Notes: a model not told the origin generated them from the letters alone. A DNA stretch of 61,598 bases from CAYTIB01 sp964437725 (GCA_964437725.1 CAYTIB010000004.1:1-61598), one strand, 5' to 3'; positions 1-8,980 are shown, numbered from the stretch's first letter. Program-made: numbers and translations.

Positions 1-413
1 ATCGGATTCACAGCCATAGAAAAAAGGGCATCGATCTGCTCGGTAATACGCATAATTCCATTCTCCGCTGTTATAGCGGACCCCGCCCGTGCCGTGACCA
101 TAAGAGCCGTTAGCACTGGTCCCAATTCACGGATAAGACTCAGGGCAACAGCCGAACCCAACATACTTTCTGATCCAAACTGGCGAAGGGTGTAATACCC
201 CTGCAAACCGATAACCATCCCCGTGAAAACAGCGGTTAGAACAATGACTACAACGGAACGGACGCCAATGAAATGGATCTGCTTCATTACAAGGTGAAAG
301 CGAAATGGACTAGAAAAACAACCGCGGAAGACATCAGCAAGAAACATAAGCATTCTGCCCATGTCCTGGAGGGTATGAAGCCCAATGACACCCAACCGCC
401 GGATAAGACGCAA
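1..413 (-). CDS. mlaE: MlaE/YrbE-family ABC permease (partial, runs off left end)
   Basis: Reading the minus strand inward from the left edge gives an uninterrupted frame with the MlaE signature: an FIGVRS stretch, a hydrophobic TGMVIGLQGYYTLRQFG segment, then ALSLIRELGPVL and ARAGSAI followed by TEQIDAL. This family is the inner-membrane permease of the Mla system, which moves phospholipids between the outer and inner membranes together with an MlaF ATPase and MlaD. The C-terminal half lies outside the window. The start is uncertain: the frame is open up to a stop at 501-503, and the candidates are TTG at 413 (chosen for family length) and ATG at 362; neither has a convincing ribosome binding site. 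Family call is firm, the start is not. Confidence 0.85.
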   Translation of the reverse strand, partial: MRLIRRLGVIGLHTLQDMGRMLMFLADVFRGCFSSPFRFHLVMKQIHFIGVRSVVVIVLTAVFTGMVIGLQGYYTLRQFGSESMLGSAVALSLIRELGPVLTALMVTARAGSAITAENGIMRITEQIDALFSMAVNP

Positions 414-903
414 CCCCGGATAGGTAGATGGGGGGGAGGCTCCCTCTGAGACCGAATTCGGAGAATCTATAGTCTGTCTAGAAATGGTCTGCCCCTTCCC
501 TCACGGATTGCGTCCCAACTGCATATCTGCACCGCCCCAACTTTTAAACCTTCCTTGGAGAACTGCGAGGTCCGCGGTTACCCAAAAGTGCAAATTCAAA
601 GCCCCCGGCGCGATTCCCCCATGCTCTCCATGAAGAAGACCGCCAATTTATTTTACTCCTCATCCGCACAACAAACCAAACACAATACATTATTTGACTG
701 AAATATTCAGAAAAATATCACTAGCATGACACTTTCCTGAATTTCAACTTCATCCCAATGTAATGCCTATAATATACTAATAACAAAAGGATTAAGAGTT
801 TTACAAATCAATTAAGGAAACACATAAAATAACGACTATAATGGGGTCACTGTATGCTGCAGTAACCGACTGCCTAGCTAAACTGTACAGGGGAGAGATA
901 GCC
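414..903. other. intergenic, probable divergent promoter region
   Basis: About 490 bases separate mlaE (leftward) from the Rieske gene (rightward). From about 640 the sequence becomes strongly AT-rich. A perfect TATAAT lies at 768-773 and a TTGACT at about 694, but they are too far apart to be one promoter and neither has an ideal partner. I see no gene or strong hairpin here. Confidence 0.4.
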
Positions 904-1224
904 ATGGAAGAATTTATTTGCGTTGCGAAGACCAGTGACCTTTTAGAGGGTACTGGGAAACTAGTTGAAGTAGGTGGCAAACGGATAGCTCTATTTTACG
1001 ATGGAAACGATTACAGAGCTATCGAGGACGAATGCCCGCACCGCGGGGGACCGCTATCGGATGGGGAAATAAATGGGAACGAAGTCAGTTGTCCGTGGCA
1101 CGGTGCTCGATTTGATATCCGTGATGGCAAAGCGCTCAGCCCTCCAGCCCCTTCCAATGTCACGGCCTACCCCGTCCGCGTTGATGGGGAGAATATTGAG
1201 ATTTCAATCAACAACGATTGTTGA
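904..1224 (+). CDS. Rieske [2Fe-2S] ferredoxin-like protein
   Basis: A 106-residue single-domain Rieske protein. Its two cluster-binding boxes are CPHRGGPL (about residues 54-61) and CPWHGARF (about 74-81), giving the Cys-X-His and Cys-X2-His ligands of a [2Fe-2S] cluster. This size fits the soluble NirD/biphenyl-dioxygenase-ferredoxin type, which passes electrons to an oxygenase or reductase. An upstream ATG at 841 would add 21 residues, but ATG 904 follows GGGGAGAG at a good distance and starts where the family starts. The SagB-like oxidoreductase begins 26 bases downstream, so the two are likely cotranscribed and may share electrons. A second, similar Rieske gene lies at 39481. Confidence 0.85.
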   Translation: MEEFICVAKTSDLLEGTGKLVEVGGKRIALFYDGNDYRAIEDECPHRGGPLSDGEINGNEVSCPWHGARFDIRDGKALSPPAPSNVTAYPVRVDGENIEISINNDC

Positions 1225-1250
1225 ATAGTAACGGGTAGAAAGATAAAACC

Positions 1251-2798
1251 GTGTGCGACAACTGGAACTTTCAAAAAGCCCAGGATTATCACGAAATAAC
1301 AAAGCACTCTTACAAGAGCATCCATTCAGATAACCATACCTTAGACATGGATAATTATCCTCTTGCTTTCAAGGTATACAAGGGGATCGAATCAATTTCC
1401 TTTCCAACCAACGTCCCCTTTCCAACCCTTGGGGCCCTTGAGGCGATCCACACCAATCCGGCTCCTTTGGATACAGAGTCAATCCCGGACATAGGAATTT
1501 TAGGGCAAATTCTCTTCCTTTCCGCAGGGATTACTAAGGAAAAAAAATACCCGGGCGGGAAAATGTACTATCGAGCTGCAGCTTGTACCGGAGCCCTATA
1601 TCACATAGATCTCTACGTAGTATGCGGAAAAATTAAAGGGCTTGATGCCGGTGTGTATCATTTCTCCCCTCATGATTTTTCACTCCGGAAACTTAGAGAA
1701 GGAGACCACAGAGGCATATTAGTCAAAGGTTCTGCGGAAGAGCCTTCTCTTTCCCATGCTCCTGTGATTCTTGCAACTGCTTCAACATATTGGCGCAACA
1801 GCTGGAAATACCGTTCTCGAACCTATCGGCACTGCGGGTGGGACAACGGTACATTGCTGGCAAATTTGTTGGCAGCAACGGCAGGTTACTCCATTCCAAC
1901 AAAGATCATTTGTGGTTTCTTAGACAACGACGTCAACCGGCTCTTCGACTTGGAAACGAGAACCGAGGCGGTTCTATCGCTAATTTCAATCGGGTGGCAA
2001 GGAAATCCCTTACCGACTAGCACGCTTCCCAAAACGGAATCTCTCGGATTTGAAACTTTACCCATTTCCAAAAACAGAATCGATTATCCAGCCATTACAG
2101 ACATCCATTCCGTCTCCTGCCTGAAAGAGCTAGCGGAGGTTATCCAGTGGAGAGATAAAAACCACCACATGCCACAACCAACACCAACAGAAAAAACTTT
2201 TCCCCTGAAACCCTCGCTCAAACTAACAGATACCAAAAATTTGATTTCGGATGTCATTATCCGGCGTGGGTCTACAAGGCGTTTTGCTCAGAAACCACTT
2301 ACTTTCGAACAGCTATCAAACGCACTAGAACAAAGTCTCACGGTTTTCCCAACAGATTACTTAGAATCTACTGGAAACTTACTGAATGACGCATACTTGA
2401 TCGTTCACTCTGTAAAAGAAATCCCTGCGGGAACGTATGTCTACCACCGTACATTAAAAACTCTGGAGTTGTTAAAAGAAGGAAACTTTCGTAGTCATGC
2501 TAGTTATCTGGGACTTGGCCAAGCACTTCCGGGGGATGCTGCGGTTAATATCTATCTCATGCTAGATCTTGCCCCAGTTCTAGAAACCTTCGGCAACCGA
2601 GGCTATCGGGTTGCACAGTTAGAAGCTGGAATACTAGGAGGCAAACTTTATCTATCCTCGTATGCCCAGAACTTCGGTGCAACAGGACTGACGTTTCTTG
2701 ACAACGATGTAACAGACTTCTTCTCTCCTCATGCTTCTGGAAAAAGCGTGATGTTTTTGATGGCTCTCGGGCATAAGTTCACACACCACCAGAAGTGA
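1251..2798 (+). CDS. SagB/ThcOx-type nitroreductase-fold oxidoreductase, two-domain
   Basis: This 515-residue protein has two copies of the FMN-binding nitroreductase-like domain seen in SagB/ThcOx dehydrogenases. The first copy covers about residues 65-265 and the second about 330-510. The second has the typical IIRRGSTRRFA start, a Y.YH segment, and the C-terminal QLEAGILGGKLYLSSYAQ / GATGLTFLDNDV / MALGH blocks. In azole-forming RiPP clusters SagB oxidises azolines, but many stand-alone homologues have no known substrate. No YcaO cyclodehydratase or precursor peptide is visible nearby, so a RiPP role is not supported here. The GTG start at 1251 follows the Rieske gene closely, with only a weak ribosome binding site. 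Confidence 0.75.
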   Translation: MCDNWNFQKAQDYHEITKHSYKSIHSDNHTLDMDNYPLAFKVYKGIESISFPTNVPFPTLGALEAIHTNPAPLDTESIPDIGILGQILFLSAGITKEKKYPGGKMYYRAAACTGALYHIDLYVVCGKIKGLDAGVYHFSPHDFSLRKLREGDHRGILVKGSAEEPSLSHAPVILATASTYWRNSWKYRSRTYRHCGWDNGTLLANLLAATAGYSIPTKIICGFLDNDVNRLFDLETRTEAVLSLISIGWQGNPLPTSTLPKTESLGFETLPISKNRIDYPAITDIHSVSCLKELAEVIQWRDKNHHMPQPTPTEKTFPLKPSLKLTDTKNLISDVIIRRGSTRRFAQKPLTFEQLSNALEQSLTVFPTDYLESTGNLLNDAYLIVHSVKEIPAGTYVYHRTLKTLELLKEGNFRSHASYLGLGQALPGDAAVNIYLMLDLAPVLETFGNRGYRVAQLEAGILGGKLYLSSYAQNFGATGLTFLDNDVTDFFSPHASGKSVMFLMALGHKFTHHQK

Positions 2799-2934
2799 GA
2801 CTAACCATTATTGTCAACTCCAATCTCCAACACCATTGTGGGATGATTGCGAACTTGTACCATGGTCGTCACATTAAAGGTAACTGCAACCTCATAACGC
2901 ACAAAACCAAATACACAAATTGGAGAATGTGAAA

Positions 2935-3375
2935 ATGGAAATCCCCCAAATCACACCCCAAGATGCCCATGATCGTATGCAAGTAGAAAATGGAGGAATC
3001 TACGTCGACGTGCGTTCCTCGCCAGAGTTTGAACGGGGCCACCCTGACGGTGCCTTAAATATCCCTATCATGCATTTTGATCCAACTCAGGGTGGAATGG
3101 TTGAAAATCCAGACTTTCTCGAGGTAGTCAAAAAGAATTTCCCCGTCGACTCTCAGCTTATTTTGGGGTGTCAGATGGGCATGCGCTCGCAAAGGGCAGC
3201 TGAGATCCTTGCCACAGAAGGTTACCAGAACCTATCAAACGTCAAAGGAGGCTTTGGTGGTGTAAAGAACCGTTCCGGCATAACCATCGAGAAGGGCTGG
3301 GAGGAGATGGGCCTTCCGGTCAGCCATGACAATGACGATGGAGTCAGCTATGAATCTCTGTCAGCAGGGGAATAA
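2935..3375 (+). CDS. rhodanese-domain sulfurtransferase
   Basis: A single rhodanese domain of 146 residues. It has the CH2A-like block VDVRSSPEF, the GALNIP segment, and an active-site loop GCQMGMRS whose Cys would carry the persulfide. The loop is followed by AAEILATEGYQNLSNVKGGFGG, close to plant and bacterial single-domain rhodaneses. It transfers sulfane sulfur to thiol acceptors; the partner is unknown. ATG 2935 is preceded by GGAG nine bases upstream. A TTG at 2920 would also be in frame but sits on the binding site. It follows the SagB-like gene by about 136 bases on the same strand. There is no signal peptide, so it is cytoplasmic. Confidence 0.85.
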   Translation: MEIPQITPQDAHDRMQVENGGIYVDVRSSPEFERGHPDGALNIPIMHFDPTQGGMVENPDFLEVVKKNFPVDSQLILGCQMGMRSQRAAEILATEGYQNLSNVKGGFGGVKNRSGITIEKGWEEMGLPVSHDNDDGVSYESLSAGE

Positions 3376-3426
3376 CAAGAAACAAGAATGAACGAAGAAC
3401 AAAGCTGTTGCAACCACGTCACTTTC

Positions 3427-5085
3427 TTACCACAATCCTCTTTCTTCCAAAAGCTTGATCAGGTTCTGTCGCTTGACCTTCAAAGTTGTGGTCTTCGGGA
3501 GATCTTCTTCCAGAATAGTGTAGTCCCGGATACGCTTGTAATCCGCGAGACGGGATGAAACCTCCTTCACCTCACGAGCAATAATCTCCTCCACTCGTCC
3601 GGTTTCGCCCTCCTCTACCAATATTTCTTCATTGGGAACAATAACCGCGTATATATCCTCCCCCCCACTACCGGAAGGTCTTCCCAGTATGCAAATTTCC
3701 TTGAAATAAGCGCTTTTGCTCAACTCGTTTTCTATTTCTTCCGGGTAGATATTCTTACCATCCTCCGAGATAATGACATTCTTCGAACGTCCACAGATGG
3801 AGAGATAACCGTCGGCATCTAACCTACCGATATCCCCAGTGCACAACCACCCGTCCGAAAGGACTTCGGCTGTTGCCATCGGGTTTTCGTAGTATCCAAG
3901 CATAATGTTCGGTCCCCTAATCAACACTTCCCCTTCACCCGGGACACCTCCCTCAATGGCCCTCAGCTTCACTTCAACTCCTGGCACAGCAGGCCCAACC
4001 GTACCAATCTTGTTCCTCTTGGGGGGGTTGACGTTCGTTATTGGTGAAGCCTCTGTCAGCCCATAACCCTGTAGAGTTTCTAACCCCAGGGCCATTAAGT
4101 CTCGCTGGACCTTGGGATCCAAGGCCGCTCCACCACTAACAAAAAAACGAAAGTTTTCACCAAATCGTTTTCGGAGTGAGCCGAAGATAATTTTTCCAAG
4201 CCTCAGCCCCATACCAAGACCTATCAAACTAATTCCGAAAAGGAGCTTAAAAACAAACCTCTTTGCACCCGACTCCCTCTTGACTTGACTGAATATGTTC
4301 TTATGAAAGAGCCTTAGCAGTGCAGGGACTACCAAACAAATCGTTATGTTTCGCTCGGCAAGGGCAAGGGAAATAGCCTTCGGTGAGACTGCATCTAAGT
4401 ATGAAACTTTAACTCCCTTGGCAAAGGGGGTGAGGAAACCAGCGGTCAGCTCGAATGCATGGTGCATCGGCAGGATGGAAAGCAAGGTGGCCTCCGTATC
4501 AAAAATACAGAGTTCTAGAACGGAGGTGATATTACTTGCCAAATTTCGATGTGAAAGCATAACCCCCTTGGGGGTACCAGTCGTGCCTGATGAGAAGGAA
4601 ATCACCGCCACGCTGCTTGGATCATTCAATGTAACCGGGAGAGCATCCTCCTTTGCAAGAAGACCAAAATCCGGAGAATCCATCAAAAAAAAATGCTCCA
4701 AAACAGGAGCAGAGGTGCGTGCTTCTTCCAGAGTCTCCAAAGCTTCTTGGCCGACCACGCAGGTATGCATTTCTGAGCGTTCAAGGATATTAGCAATCTC
4801 AGCCGGTTTCAGACGAATATCCAAGGGAACGACCACACCACCAGCCAAAAGAACACCAAAGAAGGCAATTCCCCACTCCGGCCTATTGTCCGACAGAATA
4901 CCAACTCTACTTCCAGGACGAACGCCGAGATCTAAAAGTTTTTGCGCAACGCCCCTGCTTCTCCTCCCAAATTCCTCATAAGTGAAGGACCGAAGACCAG
5001 ACCCACCCACTTCCCGCTCGGAAGCAACCCGATCTGAATATTCGCGCGTGCTGAATTCAAATATCTCTATAAGGGTTTCGGCCAT
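3427..5085 (-). CDS. AMP-forming acyl-CoA synthetase (long-chain type)
   Basis: A 552-residue adenylate-forming enzyme. It shows the phosphate-binding loop SFSSGTTGTPKG, the GYGLTEASP adenine motif, the GWLCTGDIG hinge block, GRSKNVII, and a C-terminal lysine region (KTTTLKVKR). The long N-terminal domain and the hydrophobic stretch after ISLALAERN resemble long-chain fatty acyl-CoA ligases. It would activate a carboxylic acid to its CoA ester using ATP. ATG 5085 is preferred, with GGAGG about 10 bases before it; TTG 5103 is in frame too. It lies about 30 bases after the Mo hydroxylase gene on the same strand, so the pair is probably one transcript: hydroxylation and then CoA activation of an acid is a plausible but unproven theme. 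Confidence 0.85.
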   Translation of the reverse strand: MAETLIEIFEFSTREYSDRVASEREVGGSGLRSFTYEEFGRRSRGVAQKLLDLGVRPGSRVGILSDNRPEWGIAFFGVLLAGGVVVPLDIRLKPAEIANILERSEMHTCVVGQEALETLEEARTSAPVLEHFFLMDSPDFGLLAKEDALPVTLNDPSSVAVISFSSGTTGTPKGVMLSHRNLASNITSVLELCIFDTEATLLSILPMHHAFELTAGFLTPFAKGVKVSYLDAVSPKAISLALAERNITICLVVPALLRLFHKNIFSQVKRESGAKRFVFKLLFGISLIGLGMGLRLGKIIFGSLRKRFGENFRFFVSGGAALDPKVQRDLMALGLETLQGYGLTEASPITNVNPPKRNKIGTVGPAVPGVEVKLRAIEGGVPGEGEVLIRGPNIMLGYYENPMATAEVLSDGWLCTGDIGRLDADGYLSICGRSKNVIISEDGKNIYPEEIENELSKSAYFKEICILGRPSGSGGEDIYAVIVPNEEILVEEGETGRVEEIIAREVKEVSSRLADYKRIRDYTILEEDLPKTTTLKVKRQNLIKLLEERGLW

Positions 5086-5115
5086 CCAAGCCGGAGCCTC
5101 CAAGATCGGGTTTTG

Positions 5116-7398
5116 TTAGTCTGACAACCTAACCTTAACCTCTCCATTCTCACGCAACCCCTTCAGGATACGCTCCGGGCTCATGGGAAGCGTAGTTACA
5201 CGAACACCCGAAGCGTCGAAAACAGCATTAGACAAAGCGGCAAGTGTACAAATGATAGGAGGCTCCCCAACACCACGAACCCCGTAGGCTCCCTCTGGCG
5301 CCGGCTCCTCTACAAGGATAGGGACAATTTCAAAAGCATCTTGGGCAGTGGGAAGAATGTAACCATCAAGATCGGGATTAAGCATTCGTCCGTTCTCGTA
5401 CTTCATCTCCTCCATCGTTGCATATCCTGCTCCCTGGAGAACAGCCCCCTCAATCTGACCCTCAATACTCATTGGATTGATAGCAAATCCTACATCCTGC
5501 GCGGAAACCATCCGCAAAATCTCTACCTCCCCCGTTTCAGGGTCTACCGCAACGTCTGCAACCTGTGTCACGTAAATGGGGGCTGCAGGAAGGTTGGGCG
5601 TTACACCATGTCCAAAAACGGGTCCACGTGTTTTCTTCGCCTCAGATAAAACTTCCGTCAGAGGGATGCTAACTTCAGGAGAAGAGGACACCGTTACATG
5701 CCCATCAACCAAAACAACATCTTCCGGTCGAGCTTCCAACTTCTGGGCAGCGACCTCTAAAACCTGCTGCTTCACCACCAAAGCGGCCTGCTGAACCGAA
5801 GTAGCCAACGAGCGTGTTATTTGGCTACCCCCACTGCCTGGAGTCATCGATCCAGAATCGGTGTCTGCAGTAACGATGTGAACCTGGCTCAGATCCATGC
5901 CTAGTTCTTCCGCCACAACCTGGGCAAGCGAGGTACTGGAACCCGTAATGTCAATCGACCCGGTGATGATGTGCGCTGATCCATCATCTTCCATCCTCAA
6001 ACTGCAACTGGCCGCACCCCCAGGGCCTTTCCAAAAGCTACTCGCAACACCCCGGCCGTAAAGACGTCCATCATTTCCGTTTGGCTGCTCACCGGAAGCC
6101 TTTTTCGTCTGGTGCAGGGTCTCGGGAAGGCTGATATTAAAGTCTAAGCGTCCATCCAAGCCTTCGTCTCCACGGCGCAAAGCATTTCTTTCCCTCAACT
6201 CGAAAGGGTCGGATCCAGTCATCCGGGCTAGCTCATCCATCTGACTTTCCGTGGCAAACGTTAACTGAGGCCCACCTGGCGCACGAACAATACCGCAGCT
6301 AGGCTTATTGGTGTAGACAGCGTAGACACTGGTTCTAGCATTAGGAACACGATATGGCCCGACTGACATTTGCGCACGGGTTTGGGCCATATTAGGCGCT
6401 AGTTCGGCATATGCGCCGGTGTCCATATAAAATTCGATTTCACGAACCAGCAAATTACCCTTCCGGTCAGCCCCAATCCTTGAGCGGATTGTGGTAGCGT
6501 GACGCGGTGTGCTACCTTCAAAATCTTCCTCCCGGCTATAAACAATCTTCACTGGCCGACCGGCTGCCTTGGCGAGTAATGCAGCTAGTGGCTCAATCAA
6601 AACCGGCATCTTTGCACCAAATCCACCACCGACCACCGTCGGGACAACATTAACTCGATGCGGGGGCAAACCCATCACCTGGGCCGTTTGATCACGACAA
6701 CCATATGAACCCTGAGTCGTCGTCCAAATTGTTACTTTGCCCGTCCGATCTACCGAAGCCAAGGTGGCATGAGGCTCGATGTAAGCAGCATGAACCTCGT
6801 GGGTAATAAACTCATTCTCTAAAACAATCTCGGCCTTCTTCCATGCTTCACCCGGGCTGCCCAACTCATCTATACGAACCGTACAGATATTTCCCTCTCT
6901 TTTATAAATCGAGGGAGCTTCGTATTCGGAAATTTCCTCGTGGACCAAATGGCTCTTCTCTTTTAATGCCTCCAGAGGGTTAAGCAACGCAGGAAGCTCC
7001 TCATATTCAACACGTATCGCAGCCAACGCAATGTCCGCCGCCTCTGCATCCTCTGCCGCGACCAATGCTACGGGATCTCCTACATGGCGAACCTTATCTA
7101 ACGCCAAAGCCCTACGATCTTTGATAATCGGTCCGTAAAGAGCATTAGGAATATCCTGGCCAGTCAAGATCGCACGCACACCAGGAGTCCTCCAAGCAGC
7201 TCCTAAGTCAATTCGTGCAATTCGAGCGTGCGGTAATGGACTTCGTAGTACCCGGCCGACAAGTTCTCCAGGAAGTGAAACATCGTCCGCAAATACAGCC
7301 GTTCCCAACACTTTCTCTGAACCATCTAACCTCGCCAAAGGCCTTCCAACAGTCCTTTGGTCACTAGCTTTTTGGTCAAGGGGCGCCTTTTGATTCAT
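5116..7398 (-). CDS. xanthine dehydrogenase-family molybdopterin-binding subunit (copy 1)
   Basis: At 760 residues this is the large catalytic subunit of the xanthine dehydrogenase/aldehyde oxidase family, binding molybdenum cofactor. It has the N-terminal a/b hammerhead (RVLRSPLPHARI), the TTQGSYGCRDQ and VVGGGFGAK blocks, and the catalytic glutamate in GVGEPP at about residue 712. The substrate-pocket block is VRAPGGPQ instead of the common FRGFG form. Members hydroxylate N-heterocycles, aldehydes or purines and need a 2Fe-2S subunit and usually a FAD subunit; neither is nearby. ATG 7398 has GAGG seven bases upstream. Two relatives lie at 35792 and 60256. Family certain, substrate unknown. 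Confidence 0.9.
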   Translation of the reverse strand: MNQKAPLDQKASDQRTVGRPLARLDGSEKVLGTAVFADDVSLPGELVGRVLRSPLPHARIARIDLGAAWRTPGVRAILTGQDIPNALYGPIIKDRRALALDKVRHVGDPVALVAAEDAEAADIALAAIRVEYEELPALLNPLEALKEKSHLVHEEISEYEAPSIYKREGNICTVRIDELGSPGEAWKKAEIVLENEFITHEVHAAYIEPHATLASVDRTGKVTIWTTTQGSYGCRDQTAQVMGLPPHRVNVVPTVVGGGFGAKMPVLIEPLAALLAKAAGRPVKIVYSREEDFEGSTPRHATTIRSRIGADRKGNLLVREIEFYMDTGAYAELAPNMAQTRAQMSVGPYRVPNARTSVYAVYTNKPSCGIVRAPGGPQLTFATESQMDELARMTGSDPFELRERNALRRGDEGLDGRLDFNISLPETLHQTKKASGEQPNGNDGRLYGRGVASSFWKGPGGAASCSLRMEDDGSAHIITGSIDITGSSTSLAQVVAEELGMDLSQVHIVTADTDSGSMTPGSGGSQITRSLATSVQQAALVVKQQVLEVAAQKLEARPEDVVLVDGHVTVSSSPEVSIPLTEVLSEAKKTRGPVFGHGVTPNLPAAPIYVTQVADVAVDPETGEVEILRMVSAQDVGFAINPMSIEGQIEGAVLQGAGYATMEEMKYENGRMLNPDLDGYILPTAQDAFEIVPILVEEPAPEGAYGVRGVGEPPIICTLAALSNAVFDASGVRVTTLPMSPERILKGLRENGEVKVRLSD

Positions 7399-7592
7399 TT
7401 TGATTCCTCAGAGTACTTCCACCCGCCGAAAAACAGACAGCTGAATCGTCCAAAATTTTTGTCACATACCTTTTGATTTTGGAGAAGTTCACTCCCCAAG
7501 CAATAAATGATATCACAGGTCTATTCTAGGAAAATGGCTAATATTTAGCTTTCTCTAAACAGTGGACCTACAATCCTCCAAAGACAACCCTA

Positions 7593-7752
7593 TTGGGGCG
7601 TGATATATTGAGAGAAGGTGGGAGCCTGGTGTGGGTAGAGCTTCGGACCAATTCAAATTTCGGAAAGAACCGAAAGAAGCCGCCCTCGTCTCCCAGTCCC
7701 AAAACTGAGGATCAGTTGCTTACCAGTGCAGAACTGGTCTATGCGCCCCCAA
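7593..7752 (+). promoter_or_regulatory. structured RNA leader upstream of selD (candidate cis-regulatory RNA)
   Basis: By eye this 160-base stretch folds as a closed multibranch RNA. A closing stem pairs 7593-7598 (TTGGGG) with 7747-7752 (CCCCAA). Inside are three arms. A long arm uses 7619-7624/7690-7695, 7633-7635/7683-7685, 7640-7644/7676-7680 and 7659-7663/7670-7674. A second hairpin pairs AACTGA 7703-7708 with TCAGTT 7712-7717. A third pairs ACCAGT 7722-7727 with ACTGGT 7733-7738. A second TCAGTT at 7756-7761 touches the GGAG at 7762-7765, so AACTGA could switch partners and hide the binding site of selD. I do not recognise a known riboswitch class. Pairings are seen; the regulatory role is inference. 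Confidence 0.5.
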
Positions 7753-7773
7753 AGTTCAGTTGGAGAAAAATTG

Positions 7774-8880
7774 TTGTCAACTACTAGCGAAGAAAAAACC
7801 TTGCTGACAAGTCTCGTCAAAGCCGGTGGGTGAGGAAGTAAAATTGGTCCTGAGGACCTACGAGTAGCCCTGGAAGGGCTACCCTGCTCCACCGATCAAA
7901 ACATCCTGTTCGGTACCAATCCTGGCGACGATACTGGTGTATACAAACTCCGAGAAGACCTGGCCATAGTCCAAACTGTCGATTTCTTCACACCCGTCGT
8001 CGACGACCCTTATGACTTTGGGGCAATTGCAGCGGCAAATTCTGCAAGCGATTGTTTCACCATGGGTGCCAAAGTGATAACCGGACTCAATCTCGTATCC
8101 TACCCATGCAACCTTGGCCTCCAAACGTTGGGACATATCCTTCGTGGCGGTGCGGAAAAAATGGCCGAAGCAGGTGGCTCGATTATCGGTGGTCACAGTG
8201 TGGATGACACGGAGCCCAAATATGGCATAGCGATCACAGGAGTCGCAGATCCGAAAGCAATGATAACTAACCAAGGTGCAAAACCGGGAGACTCGTTGGT
8301 TCTTACGAAGAAAATAGGGACCGGCATTATAACGAATACGCGAAAATCTCGAACAGGGTTTGGAAAGATGCTCAGTATCCTAGGCGGTAATGATAAAGAC
8401 AAAAAGATTTCCGACGATATTTATGAAGAGGCTGTTGCAGGCATGAAAACACTCAACCGAAGGGCCAGCGAGTTGATGGTTGAAATTGGTGTGAATGCCT
8501 GCACCGACGTTACCGGATTTGGTTTGTTGGGCCACGCACACAATCTGGCAGAGGCAAGTGGTGTGATGGTGGAAATTTCTTACAACGCGGTACCTAAGTT
8601 TGACGGCATTGAACCACATTCAATTTCCGGAACACGTGGAGGTGGGGAACGTAATCGTCGTTGGATTACAAATTTTGTCCAGCTAGAGAATGGGATCAGC
8701 GAAACCGAGTTTGCCATCCTCGCCGATGCTCAAACCTCGGGGCCGCTATTGATCTCGGTTGACAGCAACAAGGCCGATTCATTGGTGCAAAAGATGAAAG
8801 AGTCTAATGTGCCGGCACCCTCCATCATCGGAAAAGTATTAGAGGGCGGAGAACCAGGACGTATCCGCGTAGTCCCTTGA
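7774..8880 (+). CDS. selD: selenide,water dikinase SelD, selenocysteine-containing
   Basis: SelD makes selenophosphate from selenide and ATP, the selenium donor for selenocysteine and selenouridine. The frame contains TGA at 7831-7833 in the active-site loop AGG(TGA)GSK, where the family has Cys or Sec; reading it as Sec restores a full-length enzyme of about 368 residues. The rest matches closely: GDDTGVY, VDFFTPVVDDPYDFG, GGHSVDD, TDVTGFGLLGHAHN and DAQTSG. The second loop Cys of the E. coli enzyme (Cys19) is Ser here. TTG 7774 lies eight bases after GGAG; TTG 7771 and an ATG at 7741 without binding site are alternatives. The start ATG 8062 of the longest TGA-free frame would cut off the active site and is rejected. 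Confidence 0.88.
7846..7858 (+). promoter_or_regulatory. candidate bacterial SECIS hairpin in selD
   Basis: Twelve bases after the in-frame TGA (7831-7833) a perfect 5-bp stem GGTCC/GGACC closes a three-base TGA loop. The G falls in the apical loop about 18-20 bases from the TGA, the place where bacterial SECIS elements bind SelB. It is short, so alone it is modest evidence; together with the SelD alignment it supports Sec insertion. Confidence 0.55.
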
Positions 8881-8913
8881 TACCTCGTTACCATTTTAAA
8901 TTCTACAAAAAAA

Positions 8914-8947
8914 CATTCCATTGGCTCCCTCATTCCATTGGCTCCCT
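8914..8947. repeat. tandem duplication of a 17-bp unit
   Basis: The 17-base unit CATTCCATTGGCTCCCT occurs twice back to back without mismatch, between selD and the TVP38-like gene. A perfect copy suggests recent slippage duplication. No function is evident. Confidence 0.9.
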
Positions 8948-8980
8948 TAGGTAAGCCTTATTAATAACCCCGGACAAACG

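Noticed and set aside
7610..7660. SAM-I or cobalamin riboswitch in the selD leader
   Set aside because: Some words look similar, such as GAGAGAAGGTGGGAG, but the conserved core elements of either class are not in order.
7640..7665. tRNA-Sec (selC) in the selD leader, because of a TTCAAAT stretch
   Set aside because: The bases around it do not form an anticodon stem, and there is no T arm or long acceptor stem.
7593..7787. A 64-codon rightward frame upstream of selD
   Set aside because: No binding site and no protein-like pattern; the stretch is explained by base-paired RNA arms.
8062..8880. SelD starting at ATG 8062
   Set aside because: This start drops about 96 conserved residues including the active-site loop and the GDD metal motif, all of which are intact upstream in the same frame.
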